Assembly: GCA_963700185.1 (NCBI GenBank)
Contig: CAVOWP010000007.1
Coordinates: 496,001-560,000 of the forward strand
Source: AP-15 sp963700185
GTDB taxonomy: Bacteria > Pseudomonadota > Alphaproteobacteria > ATCC43930 > CGMCC-115725
Direction: 5' to 3'
DNA: 64,000 nucleotides
Shown: positions 36,769 to 45,786 of the stretch, one piece after another
Layout of the letters: each line of letters starts with the position of its first letter
How positions within the stretch are numbered: the first letter of the stretch is position 1
The notes under the pieces: generated by a model
Databases searched by the model: none
Told to the model about the DNA's origin: nothing
Seen by the model: only the letters and a program-made list of their open reading frames with translations
Position numbers and translations under genes: made by a program

Positions 36769-37137
36769 ATGCACCGGGTCCAGACATCATTTCGCATACT
36801 CGCAGGGTGCTGTGTGGTTCTTCTCGCCCTCCTTTCACTATTGCCGGCGCAAGACATGGTGCGAACCGGAATTCCCGGCCAGCTTGAGCATTTGCTCGCC
36901 TATGCCGGATCGGCGAGCATCGCGGTAGCTGGGTATGGGCGACGAGCTGCTGTGCGAATCATCGGTTTGTTGTGGATATACGCCGCCCTTCTGGAATACC
37001 TCCAGCATTTTTCCCCGGGCCGACATCCGTCGATCGCGGATTTTTCGGCATCGGCGCTCGGAGCGTCCTTCGGAGGGCTCGCGGCAGCCCTGCTCGGGCG
37101 TAGCCTATGGAAGCGTGCATATCCGGGCGTCGTCTGA
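36769..37137 (+). CDS. VanZ-like membrane protein
   Basis: A protein of about 122 residues with three or four helices. ILAGCCVVLLALLSLLPAQD, GIPGQLEHLLAYAGSASIAVAGYG, and IIGLLWIYAALLEYLQHFSPGRHPSIADFSASALGASFGGL match the VanZ family, including the E-x-LQ-x-F-x-P-x-R-x-P-S-x-x-D-x-x-A motif. VanZ-like proteins are frequent in exopolysaccharide loci of Alphaproteobacteria, but their role is unproven. ATG 36769 is the most likely start; ATG 36751 is also in frame. A perfect TATAAT at 36754-36759 lies so close that the mRNA may begin almost at the start codon. Divergent from the export lipoprotein gene and directly upstream of the outer-membrane barrel gene. Confidence 0.8.
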   Translation: MHRVQTSFRILAGCCVVLLALLSLLPAQDMVRTGIPGQLEHLLAYAGSASIAVAGYGRRAAVRIIGLLWIYAALLEYLQHFSPGRHPSIADFSASALGASFGGLAAALLGRSLWKRAYPGVV

Positions 37138-37160
37138 TTTGATGATTTGATGGCGGCGCG

Positions 37161-38570
37161 ATGGTTGCCTCAGTGAAATTCGACGCGGCGCGCGTCGCGG
37201 TCGCTCCGGATTCTGGCGCCCACCTCGACATCCCCGTCAAAAGGCTGAACTGTTGCCTCGCGGCATTCTGCTTGCTGGTGGTCGCCCTGCGGCCGCTTGA
37301 TGCGCTCGCCCAGATCACCGAATCGCTGCTGCCATCTGCGGTGCCACCCAGCGCCCCACAGGCACCACGGTCGCCATATGATCCGATCGGGCTTCGTTTA
37401 GGGGACTTCTTCTGGTTCCCGCGCGCCGAGCTCGACGAAGCCTATAACAGCAACATCTTCGCGACCCCCACCAGCCCCACCTACGATTTGATTACGGCTC
37501 TTACGCCGAGTTTCGATCTTCTGTCCATCTTGCCGCGAAACGCCTTGAATCTGCACGGCACCTCCTTGCTGCAGGTTTACGCCGACCATCCGGCGCAGAA
37601 CACTCAAGACGGATTCGTCAGCGCGGACGGACGGATCGACGTGACCGCGGAGAGTTCGTTGTATGGCAACGCGCAAGTGGCGCACCAGCACATATCCTAC
37701 GGGTCTCCGAATTCGCCCGGCAACATTGCTCAGCCGGTGACGTACTGGGACTACATTGCTAATGCCGGCTATAGGCAAGGGGGGCGGCGCTTTTCCTATC
37801 AGTTCGATATCGGTGTAGAAGCGGCGCAGTACAATGCCGCACCGCTCGTCGGTGGCGGCGTATCGCCGCAAAGCTTTCAAGATGCAACAGTCTCCACAGC
37901 GGCGGGTCGCGCTAGCTATGAAATCATCCCGGATTACCTGGGCTTTATCCGTTTTGGCAGCAGCCTGTATGATTATTGGCATACGGTGCCCGGAGGAACG
38001 CGCGCGAACTTTTCAACATATCGCGCCGACGCCGGTCTGCAAATTCGCCCCAGACACCTCATTTCTGGCGAGGCCTATGCCGGATATTTGATCCAGCAAC
38101 CTGCTGAGTCGAGGTTCGGCTCCACCTCTACCCCCGACTTCGGCGGACGGCTCACATGGAGCATCACTCGGCTTACTACGCTCAACCTAACCGGCCTGAT
38201 GACGTTTAACACGGGCACGCCAGGCAGCACGACGGGCACGCTAAGTAGCACGACGGGCACGCCAGGTAGCACGACGTTCATCCCCGCCTCGGCCGGAAAC
38301 AGCTATCTTTCGCGGACCATCTTAGCGAACGCCGACCACGAACTCTTGCCGAACCTCCTGGTTAACCTCAATGCCACGTATGGAAATTTCACCTTTCAGG
38401 GCATAACCCGGACCGATAATTTCTTTATTGTCGGCGCGGGCTTAAGATACCTGGTAACCAGGAATCTGTTTCTGGGTGGCTCCTATCTTTTCACCCAGTA
38501 CACTTCAACGATCCCGCGGTCCTCCTATAATCAAAACATCCTGACGTTGAGGGTTGGCACACAGTTCTGA
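37161..38570 (+). CDS. Outer-membrane beta-barrel protein (BBP2-like)
   Basis: A 469-residue exported protein. A long N-region with a hydrophobic core (LNCCLAAFCLLVVALRPLDALAQ) is the signal peptide; the real start may be later than ATG 37161. From GLRLGDFFWFPRAELDEAYNSNIFAT the chain is a succession of amphipathic beta strands ending in ILTLRVGTQF, with the terminal Phe required for BAM-dependent insertion. This resembles the BBP2 family found beside Wza-type proteins in Alphaproteobacteria, where it may form the final export pore. A Thr/Ser/Gly-rich loop near residues 350-372 comes from a 21-bp repeat. It lies 23 bases after the VanZ-like gene. Confidence 0.8.
   Translation: MVASVKFDAARVAVAPDSGAHLDIPVKRLNCCLAAFCLLVVALRPLDALAQITESLLPSAVPPSAPQAPRSPYDPIGLRLGDFFWFPRAELDEAYNSNIFATPTSPTYDLITALTPSFDLLSILPRNALNLHGTSLLQVYADHPAQNTQDGFVSADGRIDVTAESSLYGNAQVAHQHISYGSPNSPGNIAQPVTYWDYIANAGYRQGGRRFSYQFDIGVEAAQYNAAPLVGGGVSPQSFQDATVSTAAGRASYEIIPDYLGFIRFGSSLYDYWHTVPGGTRANFSTYRADAGLQIRPRHLISGEAYAGYLIQQPAESRFGSTSTPDFGGRLTWSITRLTTLNLTGLMTFNTGTPGSTTGTLSSTTGTPGSTTFIPASAGNSYLSRTILANADHELLPNLLVNLNATYGNFTFQGITRTDNFFIVGAGLRYLVTRNLFLGGSYLFTQYTSTIPRSSYNQNILTLRVGTQF
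38212..38277 (+). repeat. Three 21-bp tandem units inside the barrel gene
   Basis: Three in-frame copies of an ACGGGCACGCYAGGCAGCACG-like unit encode GTPGSTT, GTLSSTT and GTPGSTT. The repeat falls between beta strands and probably forms an exposed loop. Copy number may vary without loss of frame. Confidence 0.85.
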
Positions 38571-39040
38571 GCGGCCGCTGCTCCCACGGGAACCTTCGCT
38601 TTTCGCTTGCAATGATTTCTCCGACCGATTTGAGATCGGGCGAACTCTGCTCTTTTTTCACGCGCTCCCCGGCATTAGCCGTGATTTTTCCTATACTTTT
38701 GACGAGATTCGTGGGAAAAGCCGACCTGTTGGCCAACTGCTGATGTCGAAGGACGTTGGCCGATCCCGCCAATTACAGAGATTGCGATAAGACATTGCGA
38801 TGATCCAAGGTATCGTCCTCGGGCGCATATACGCTGCCGCAAAGGTACCGACGGGCCGATGCACCTAACCCCAATCTCGTCGAGCTCACTCACTTTCGGG
38901 TTACGCTTGGCGCAACGAGACGCGGTGCCCATCGACCGGCACTTAATTTCTCCAGATGAGCCGTCAGGGTTTATTAATTCAGAGCGGCTTGGTTTATCCT
39001 CCGACCGACAAATCTTCACTGGCCAGGTGGATGAGCCTGA
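38571..39040. other. Intergenic region before the sugar-nucleotide operon
   Basis: About 470 bases between the barrel gene and the cytidylyltransferase gene, both on the plus strand. The promoter of the long sugar operon must lie here or upstream, but I see no clear hexamer pair. No coding sequence is supported. Confidence 0.4.
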
Positions 39041-39814
39041 ATGAAGGTCGCGATTTTAGCAGGTGGAATGGGGACGCGGCTCGCTGAAGAGACGGATCAC
39101 CGCCCGAAACCACTGGTCGAGATCGGCGGCAAACCGATCCTCTGGCATATCATGAAGTATTACGGCTCCTACGGATTAAATGAGTTCATTATTGCGCTCG
39201 GTTATAAGAAAGAAGCAATCATACGATATTTTTTGGACCTGTATTACTACAGCTCGGATCTTACAGTCAGAACCGGTGATGGTACTGTCACAGTCCACGC
39301 TCAACACCGCGAGCCGAATTGGACCGTGCATCTTATCGACACCGGCCCGCTGACTGATACCGGCGGGCGTATTAAGCGGCTCGCGCCCTACATCGGCAAC
39401 TCGAGTTTTATGCTTACATGGTGCGATGGCTTGTCAGATGTCGACCTTGACCGTCTGCTTGCATTCCATCGAGCGCATCGCAAGCTTGCCACTGTAACGA
39501 CAGTCCGGCCAGCAGCTCGTTTCGGTTATCTCGATCTCGATCGGGAGCAGGTGAGAGGTTTCCGTGAGAAGCCGGATGATGGTGAAGGATGGATAAACGG
39601 AGCGTTTTTCGTCCTGGAGCCGGGCGTTTTCGAATACATCAAGGACGACACGACAAGCTGGGAGCGCGGGCCCATGGTCGAGCTCGCCGCCAAGGGACAG
39701 CTTGCAGCTTATCGGCATAACTCGTTCTGGCAGTGCATGGACACGCTCCGGGAGAAGCGGATGCTCGAGGACCTTTGGCGCTCGGGCGAGGCTCCCTGGA
39801 AAACCTGGGAGTGA
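39041..39814 (+). CDS. rfbF: Glucose-1-phosphate cytidylyltransferase
   Basis: A 257-residue nucleotidyltransferase, the usual length for RfbF. VAILAGGMGTRLAEET (residues 3-18) is the CTP-binding signature, then RPKPLVEIGGKPILWHIMKYY, FIIALGYKKEAI, and MLTWCDGLSDVD with the metal Asp. GWINGAFFVLEPGVFEYI and FWQCMDTLREKRMLEDLW are diagnostic of the CDP-glucose branch. It makes CDP-D-glucose from CTP and glucose-1-phosphate. It heads an operon of an SDR and three C-methyltransferases, implying a CDP-linked branched sugar. The usual next enzyme, CDP-glucose 4,6-dehydratase (RfbG), is not in the window, nor is RfbH. Confidence 0.92.
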   Translation: MKVAILAGGMGTRLAEETDHRPKPLVEIGGKPILWHIMKYYGSYGLNEFIIALGYKKEAIIRYFLDLYYYSSDLTVRTGDGTVTVHAQHREPNWTVHLIDTGPLTDTGGRIKRLAPYIGNSSFMLTWCDGLSDVDLDRLLAFHRAHRKLATVTTVRPAARFGYLDLDREQVRGFREKPDDGEGWINGAFFVLEPGVFEYIKDDTTSWERGPMVELAAKGQLAAYRHNSFWQCMDTLREKRMLEDLWRSGEAPWKTWE

Positions 39815-39819
39815 CAGAG

Positions 39820-40899
39820 ATGCGGGTATTGGTAACCGGGCATCGCGGCTACATCGGCAGCCCCCTTGTCGAGCGGCTGAAGACGGCCGGTCACGAAGTG
39901 GTGGGCGTCGATACGGAGCTTTATGAGGATTGCACCTTCGGCCGGGACAAGGACAGTGGAGTCCGGACGATCAATCGCGATATCCGAGAGCTGTCGCCCG
40001 CCGATCTCGAGGGCATTGAGGCAATCGCCCATCTCGCTGGTGTCTGCAACGATCCGCTCGGGGACTTGCTGCCGGAAACGACATATGAAATTAACCATGC
40101 GGCCACGGTGCGGCTGGCCAAAATTGCCAAAGCCAGTGGCGTTCGCCGCTTTGTTTTCTCATCCTCATGCAGCGTATATGGCGCCGCCGGTCGAGAATGG
40201 ATCGACGAAAAATCCGAACCCAACCCGATCACCCCTTACGGGCTTTCCAAGTGGAACGCAGAGGTTGATTTAAGGCGGCTGGCGGACGCCACGTTTTCGC
40301 CGGTATTCCTGCGGAGCGCCACCGCCTACGGGTTTTCTCCGCGCATTCGCTTCGATCTGGTTCTCAACAACTTGACCGCCCACGCGTTCACGAGTGGCAA
40401 GGTGCTGCTCAAGAGCGATGGCATGTCGTGGCGCCCGATTGTTCATATCGAGGACATCGGCCGAGCCTTTCTGGCGGCGCTCGAAGCGCCGGTCGAAACT
40501 GTCCACAACGAGGTATTCAACGTCGGCATCACAACCGAAAACTATCGCATTCGGGAAATCGCGGAGATCGTCAAGGAGACGGTGCCCGGCTCTCGGGTTG
40601 AATTCGCCGCCGACGCCGGCCCCGACAAGCGGACCTATCGGGTCGATTGCTCAAAGGTCGCCCGCTTGCTGCCGAAGTTTCGACCGCAATGGACGGCGCG
40701 CCGCGGCGCGCGCGATCTTTACAATAGGTATACCGAATATGGACTGCTGTTAGAGGACTTCGAGGGCGCGCGATATCAGCGGCTTGCATATCTGCAGTCG
40801 TTGATGGCGCGCGGCGCCATCGATGTTGGTTTGCGCTGGATTGCGCCGATCGCGACTTTGGAGGCGCCCACCGCGCGATCCTTCAAAGTCGGCTGCTAG
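39820..40899 (+). CDS. NAD-dependent sugar epimerase/dehydratase (extended SDR)
   Basis: A 359-residue enzyme. VLVTGHRGYIGSPLVERL (residues 3-20) is the NAD loop, followed by GVDTELYEDCTF. SSSCSVYGAAGREW supplies the Ser, and PYGLSKWNAEVDLRRL the Tyr-xxx-Lys. RSATAYGFSPRIRFDLVLNNLTAHAF and WRPIVHIEDIGRAFLAALEAP are typical of nucleotide-sugar epimerases or reductases. ATG 39820 lies five bases after the rfbF stop, with GGAG upstream. It could be the 4,6-dehydratase substitute, a 3- or 5-epimerase, or a 4-ketoreductase for the CDP sugar; sequence alone does not settle which. Confidence 0.82.
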   Translation: MRVLVTGHRGYIGSPLVERLKTAGHEVVGVDTELYEDCTFGRDKDSGVRTINRDIRELSPADLEGIEAIAHLAGVCNDPLGDLLPETTYEINHAATVRLAKIAKASGVRRFVFSSSCSVYGAAGREWIDEKSEPNPITPYGLSKWNAEVDLRRLADATFSPVFLRSATAYGFSPRIRFDLVLNNLTAHAFTSGKVLLKSDGMSWRPIVHIEDIGRAFLAALEAPVETVHNEVFNVGITTENYRIREIAEIVKETVPGSRVEFAADAGPDKRTYRVDCSKVARLLPKFRPQWTARRGARDLYNRYTEYGLLLEDFEGARYQRLAYLQSLMARGAIDVGLRWIAPIATLEAPTARSFKVGC

Positions 40900-40942
40900 C
40901 AGAGGCGGCCGCAGATACGCCAATCGTCTAGGGGGCTGCCAC

Positions 40943-42141
40943 GTGGAAAAGACACGATGTCCCAATTGCAGGTCATCCGACTGCTGTCACCCATTTTATG
41001 AAGTGCGGGGGGTACCGACCAATAGCTGCTTGCTGGTCGAGCGATCGACGCCAGGCGCTCGACTTTCCGACCGGCGATATAATGCTTGCCGTCTGTGGCG
41101 AATGTGGTTTCATCTTCAATGCCTCTTGGGACCCTGATCGCACCATTTATTCGGATCAATATGAGGAAACCCAAGGGTTTTCGCCTACATTCAACGCGTT
41201 CAACCGCGCGATCGCCGAGGAGCTGATCAGCAGCTACAACATTCGCGGCAAGACGGTGCTGGAGATTGGTTGCGGGAAAGGTGAGTTCCTAAGCCTGATC
41301 TGCAAGCTTGGAGGTAATCGCGGCATCGGTTACGATCCGAGCTTTGTGCCTGCCCGACAGCGCTCAGAGCAGGATATACGGTTCGTGCGCGAATTTTTCA
41401 CGGCGGAGACACGCGAAACCGCCCCCGATCTTCTCTGTTGCAAGATGACACTCGAGCACATAGCGCAGCCCCACGATTTTCTGGTCTCTGTCCGTACGGT
41501 CGCCGATCGTCAGAATTCGGTGATCTTTTTTCAGATTCCGGATGCCCGCCGCATCTTAAAAGAGGGCGCTTTTTGGGATATCTATTACGAGCATTGCTCC
41601 TATTTCAGCTCTATTTCGCTCAAACGCTTGTTTACCGAGACCGGTTTCGCGGTCCGGAGGATTTGGACGGGCTATGACGACCAGTATCTGATGATTATCG
41701 CCAGTCCGGCCGATTGCGGAGCTGAAATGCCGGCTCGCGATGAGGACAGTGTCGCCGCCGTGATCCGCTCGTGCGGCGGCTTTGCCGCCGCAGCGGTCCG
41801 CAGCCGTGCCGCGTGGCTAAGCCGGCTGCGCGAATGGGCCGCCGCCGGGCAGCGCACGGTTCTCTGGGGTTCCGGGTCGAAGGCCGTCGCATTTCTGACG
41901 ACGCTCGGATGTGCACGACGAGATCGAGCACGTCGTGGACATCAACCCTTACCGCGTCGGCAAATTTCTACCGGGCTCTGGGCAGAAAATCGTAGAACCG
42001 GCGTTCCTGCGCGACTACCGCCCCGATAACGTCGTGATCATGAACCCGATCTATCGCCACGAAATCGGCTGCGAGCTTGCGCGACAGCGCTGCGAGCCCC
42101 GCGTATACACAATTGTCGATCTCGCAGCGGAGGTCTTGTGA
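40943..42141 (+). pseudogene. Sugar C-methyltransferase with zinc ribbon, first copy, two frameshifts
   Basis: Three frames make one protein of about 400 residues. The first, from GTG 40943 with GGGGG upstream, gives EKTRCPNCRSSDC, the first half of a zinc ribbon. After a shift near 41050 the next frame gives LAVCGECGFIF (second half), VLEIGCGKGEFLSLI (SAM site) and WDIYYEHCSYF, in which Glu-His match the catalytic pair of NDP-hexose C-methyltransferases. After a second shift near 41908, HDEIEHVVDINPYRVGKFLPGSGQ and the rest of the C-terminal Rossmann domain follow to TGA 42139-42141. Domain order equals the TylCIII/TcaB9 family. Either a decayed gene or sequence errors; all conserved residues remain. 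Confidence 0.82.
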
Positions 42142-42204
42142 TAGAATAATCTCTCTGACAGGGAAACGAGCCGAGGAAAATCTGGTCCATGAGGATGATT
42201 TTTC

Positions 42205-43398
42205 ATGCTGGCATCAGCTTCACTCTGTCCGGTTTGCGCTTCGGCCAACATTGCCCCAATACTGGAGATACCGCCTATACCGATCGACACTTGCCGGATG
42301 TGGAGGTCCCAGGCCGGGGCGCGTTCAGCCCAAAAAGCACCACTCATTTTGAGCTTTTGCAGCAATTGTACGCATGTTTTCAACCGCACTTACGACGATG
42401 AGCTCGCAGAGCTGGCGCATTACGAGGAAGACTACGAAAACTCTCAAATGTTTTCGCGCCGATTCCAGCAATACGCCGAGGAATTGGCGGATCGATTGAT
42501 CACGACCTATGGGTTGTACCGTAAACGTATTGTTGAAATCGGCGGCGGAAGGGGCGACTTTCTTCGCATAATCTGTGCCCGCGGTGATAACTGCGGCGTC
42601 AGCTTTGGTCCGAGCTATAAGCCTGGGCCGGGCGACGAAATTCCTACCAATGTTCGCTTTGTGGCGGACTATTACACTGCAAAATACGCCAAAGAGCCTG
42701 CAGACCTGATCATCTGCCGCCATGTACTAGAGCACATGGCGAAACCGCGGGAACTTATCACCACAGTGCGTGAAGCTGTTGGCGATCGAAGCGATTTGGT
42801 TGTCTATTTTGAAGTCCCCAATGGTGAATATATCTTGCGCGACCAGGCATGCTGGGAGTTGATCTACCAACATTTTTCGTATTTTACCGAGAGATCTCTG
42901 GTTACCATGTTCACCGAATGCGGTTTCCAGCCGCGTGCTGTTCAAGCGAGCTTTGGGGATCAGTTCCTTGCCGTAGAGGTCTTTGCGGCATCTGGTGGGG
43001 TCGCCATGAGAAAAATTGCCACGGTTGAGTGCGGACGGGTGGCTGCTTTATGCAAGATCATTGGACCCGCTTTCAATGCATCCACCGCGAGATGGAGGAA
43101 CTATATCGCGCAACAGCAGGTGAAGAAGCGACGCATTATCGTGTGGGGTGCCGGGGCGAAGACGGTAACCTTTCTGAATATCGTCGACCCGACGAGAGCG
43201 GTGATTACGCACGTCGTCGATGTTAACCCTCGGAAGGCGAGTCGCTTTATCGGCGGTTCAGGTCAGCAGATCGTCGAGCCGAGCGCCCTGACGGAGATTC
43301 GTCCTGAAGTGGTCGTTTTGATGAATCCGATTTACCGTGAGGAAATCGCGTCGACCTTGCAGGCGCTTGGGCTGCATCCCGAATTGTTGGTCGCTTAG
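42205..43398 (+). CDS. Sugar C-methyltransferase-like protein with zinc ribbon, second copy
   Basis: A 397-residue paralogue of the genes on either side. A zinc ribbon uses Cys8, Cys11, Cys52 and Cys55. IVEIGGGRGDFLRII (about 109-123) is the SAM site, with ICRHVLEHMAKP after it. A C-terminal Rossmann domain starts at RIIVWGAGAKTVTFLN and ends in VVLMNPIYREEIASTL. The block corresponding to the catalytic Tyr-Glu-His of the family reads Tyr221-Gln222-His223, so the usual base is amidated. Such enzymes place a methyl on C3 of a 4-keto sugar; this copy may act on a different substrate or be impaired. GAGGA precedes ATG 42205. It follows the frameshifted copy by 63 bases. Confidence 0.85.
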   Translation: MLASASLCPVCASANIAPILEIPPIPIDTCRMWRSQAGARSAQKAPLILSFCSNCTHVFNRTYDDELAELAHYEEDYENSQMFSRRFQQYAEELADRLITTYGLYRKRIVEIGGGRGDFLRIICARGDNCGVSFGPSYKPGPGDEIPTNVRFVADYYTAKYAKEPADLIICRHVLEHMAKPRELITTVREAVGDRSDLVVYFEVPNGEYILRDQACWELIYQHFSYFTERSLVTMFTECGFQPRAVQASFGDQFLAVEVFAASGGVAMRKIATVECGRVAALCKIIGPAFNASTARWRNYIAQQQVKKRRIIVWGAGAKTVTFLNIVDPTRAVITHVVDVNPRKASRFIGGSGQQIVEPSALTEIRPEVVVLMNPIYREEIASTLQALGLHPELLVA

Positions 43399-43455
43399 AA
43401 ACGCACATACAAATAAGGCAGCTATGCTAATCTACCGTTGTCCTGGAGATTCTGA

Positions 43456-44853
43456 ATGGGTATCGTAAATTGCCGATCCTGCGGTGCCGATGATCTAAGG
43501 ATTATCCTCGATCTCGGATCTCAGCCGATCGCGAATGCGCTGCTCGTCGAGGAGGAACTGAGCCGTCCGGAGGCCAAATATCCGCTAATGTTGGCGTTCT
43601 GTCCGGCGTGTGCGCTCCTACAGGTTACCGAGACAATTCCGGCGGGTGTCCTTTACCGGCGCGACTACCCGTATTTTTCCTCGTCCTCGCCCGCGCTCCT
43701 GCAGCATTCAGCCCAACATGTTGAAGCGCTGATCCGCCAATACGGGCTAGGACCGGCAAGTTTCGTCGTAGAGGTTGCCAGTAATGACGGGTACCTGCTT
43801 CGCAATTTTGTGGAGCGCGGGATTCCGTGCCTCGGCATCGATCCGGCCGACGGGCCTGTCGCGCAGGCGAACGCCATTGGCGTGCCGACAATTAACGATT
43901 TCTTCGGGTCCCGATGCGCCGAAGATCTGGCCGACAAGCGCAAGCTCGCGGATGTCGTGATTGCCAACAACGTCATCGCTCACGTCGACAACATTAATGA
44001 TCTTGTCGCCGGTTTTGCGCGTCTGTTGAAGCCGACGGGGATCGCGGTCTGCGAATTTGCCTACGCCTTGGATATGATCCTAAGTTGCGAGTTCGATACG
44101 ATTTACCATGAACACCTGTTCTATCACACGCTGCGCGGGCTCGAGCCGCTGTTTGGGCGGCATGGGCTCTACTTGAACGACGTCAAACGGCTCCCGATCC
44201 ACGGAGGCTCGTTGCGATTGACTGTAAGCCGAACGCCCGCGCGGTCGGACGAGTTGCGGGCGCTGTTTGCGCAAGAAGTGGCGCTCGGCGTTGACGAGGT
44301 ATCGTTTTATAACGATTTCGCCAGCCGAGTGAGGGCGCTTCGGGATTCGTTGACCAAGCTGCTCGTCTCGGAGAGAGACAGCGGAAAGCGGATCGCCTGC
44401 TACGGCGCAGCAGCAAAGGGCGCGACCTTGGTGAACTATCTCGACCTAGGTGAGGGGTTCTTCGAATTTGTTGCCGATGCCAATCCCCATAAACAAGGTA
44501 AATACATGCCTGGCCAGCGCATCTCAATTCGACATCCGGATCAATTAGTGGCGGAGCAACCGGACTATGTCCTGCTGCTGGTTTGGAATTTTGCGGGCGA
44601 GGTGATGCGGCAGCAGGCAGCTTACCGCAAGCGGGGCGGCAGCTTTATCATCCCAGTTCCTAAACCCTGTATAGTAGGGCCAGGTGCGCCCATTGATGAT
44701 ACACAGTTCGCGATATCTCCAACCCGTGCTCCCCCGCCCGCGCTGGCAGCAGGGAGCATCGGCAACTCGATAACGGAGCTAGCCGTGGAAGTGGCCAAAT
44801 CGTGTGCGGCCGGCGATGATGATAGGGTACTACGATCAAGGAGGGCTCCATGA
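43456..44853 (+). CDS. Sugar C-methyltransferase with zinc ribbon, third copy
   Basis: A 465-residue protein with the full TylCIII/TcaB9 order. The zinc-ribbon cysteines are C6, C9, C49 and C52. VVEVASNDGYLL (about 104-115) is the SAM motif, FDTIYHEHLFYHTL carries the catalytic pair E219-H220, and IACYGAAAKGATLVNYL begins the C-terminal Rossmann domain. VVEVASND is the form usual for NDP-4-keto-deoxyhexose 3-C-methyltransferases. A tail of about 55 extra residues follows the normal end (after IPVPKPCIV) and is Ala/Pro-rich. GGAG lies upstream of ATG 43456. The last four bases overlap the dioxygenase gene, so the two are co-translated. Confidence 0.9.
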   Translation: MGIVNCRSCGADDLRIILDLGSQPIANALLVEEELSRPEAKYPLMLAFCPACALLQVTETIPAGVLYRRDYPYFSSSSPALLQHSAQHVEALIRQYGLGPASFVVEVASNDGYLLRNFVERGIPCLGIDPADGPVAQANAIGVPTINDFFGSRCAEDLADKRKLADVVIANNVIAHVDNINDLVAGFARLLKPTGIAVCEFAYALDMILSCEFDTIYHEHLFYHTLRGLEPLFGRHGLYLNDVKRLPIHGGSLRLTVSRTPARSDELRALFAQEVALGVDEVSFYNDFASRVRALRDSLTKLLVSERDSGKRIACYGAAAKGATLVNYLDLGEGFFEFVADANPHKQGKYMPGQRISIRHPDQLVAEQPDYVLLLVWNFAGEVMRQQAAYRKRGGSFIIPVPKPCIVGPGAPIDDTQFAISPTRAPPPALAAGSIGNSITELAVEVAKSCAAGDDDRVLRSRRAP

Positions 44854-45785
44854 CCGGCGTATTTTACGACCCACAACGGAGCGATGAAGCATGGCGCCAA
44901 ATGATATACGACGGCGGCATCATCATCTTGTCAACGCCTTCGGAAATGCTTGCATTGGTCGAGCATACCCGCGGCATGATCGAGGATGCGTTCGCTCCGC
45001 TCGATCCGCAGCGCGCTCACGAGCATCTGACGGTCGAGCGTTGCGTTGAAATTCTCTCCAAGTTGAAGCCGAGTTATATCCATCACCCCCGCACGAAAGA
45101 ACTGGTACGAGCGGTGCTCAGCTCTTTCGGCTGCTCTCGTGACAAGACTTATCAGGACGTGCCCCGCCTGCGCTGCGCTTTTCCAAAAAATTATCTCACC
45201 ACAGGGATTGCCTACGCCCACCACCCTCATCGCGATACCTGGTATTCCGCGCCGGCGTGCCAGTTCAATTGGTGGGCGCCGATCTACGAATTCGTCGCCG
45301 AGAACGGCATGGCATTCCATCCGCGTTACTGGAACCGGGGTGTCAAGAATGGGTCGCGCGACTTCAATTACTACCGATGGAATGCCGAGAGCCGTAAGAA
45401 TGCCGCGCAACACATAGGCAAGGATACCCGCGTCCAACCGCACGCCGAGGAGCCGCTGGAGCTCGAGCCGGAAATACGCTTCATCGTCCCGCCGGGTGGC
45501 GTCATCGTTTTCTCCGGAGCGCAGCTGCACTCGACCGTGCCGAACACCACGGATATGGTGCGCTGGAGCATCGACTTTCGCACCGTCAATATTGATGACG
45601 TTGCCGGCAAACGCGGCGCGCCGAACGCCGACAGCGCCGCCACGGGGACCTCGCTGCGCGATTTCCTGCGGGTCACGGACTTCGCTCCGATCCCCGAAGA
45701 CATTATTGCGGCCTATGACGACGGCGTACCGGAGGGCGGGATCGCCGTCTTTAGGCCCGGGATGACCAGCGTGTCGGCGGATTGA
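44850..45785 (+). CDS. Fe(II)/2-oxoglutarate-type dioxygenase (phytanoyl-CoA hydroxylase-like)
   Basis: A 311-residue protein with a double-stranded beta-helix core. HHPHRDTWYS gives H127-R-D129 (HxD), and GGVIVFSGAQLHSTVPNT gives the distal ligand H227. R238 or R243 in MVRWSIDFRTVN would hold 2-oxoglutarate. The three metal ligands are thus all present. The start overlaps the C-methyltransferase stop (ATGA), and a strong AAGGAGGG precedes it. I infer that it hydroxylates or oxidises the same sugar or sugar nucleotide that is methylated. The exact family is uncertain: the N-terminal 100 residues do not recall a known subgroup. Confidence 0.75.
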   Translation: MTGVFYDPQRSDEAWRQMIYDGGIIILSTPSEMLALVEHTRGMIEDAFAPLDPQRAHEHLTVERCVEILSKLKPSYIHHPRTKELVRAVLSSFGCSRDKTYQDVPRLRCAFPKNYLTTGIAYAHHPHRDTWYSAPACQFNWWAPIYEFVAENGMAFHPRYWNRGVKNGSRDFNYYRWNAESRKNAAQHIGKDTRVQPHAEEPLELEPEIRFIVPPGGVIVFSGAQLHSTVPNTTDMVRWSIDFRTVNIDDVAGKRGAPNADSAATGTSLRDFLRVTDFAPIPEDIIAAYDDGVPEGGIAVFRPGMTSVSAD

Positions 45786-45786
45786 C

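Noticed and set aside
36572..36838. Minus-strand open frame of 88 codons overlapping the lipoprotein start by ATGA
   Set aside because: It covers the probable promoter of the lipoprotein gene and overlaps the VanZ-like gene; no motif or ribosome binding site was seen.
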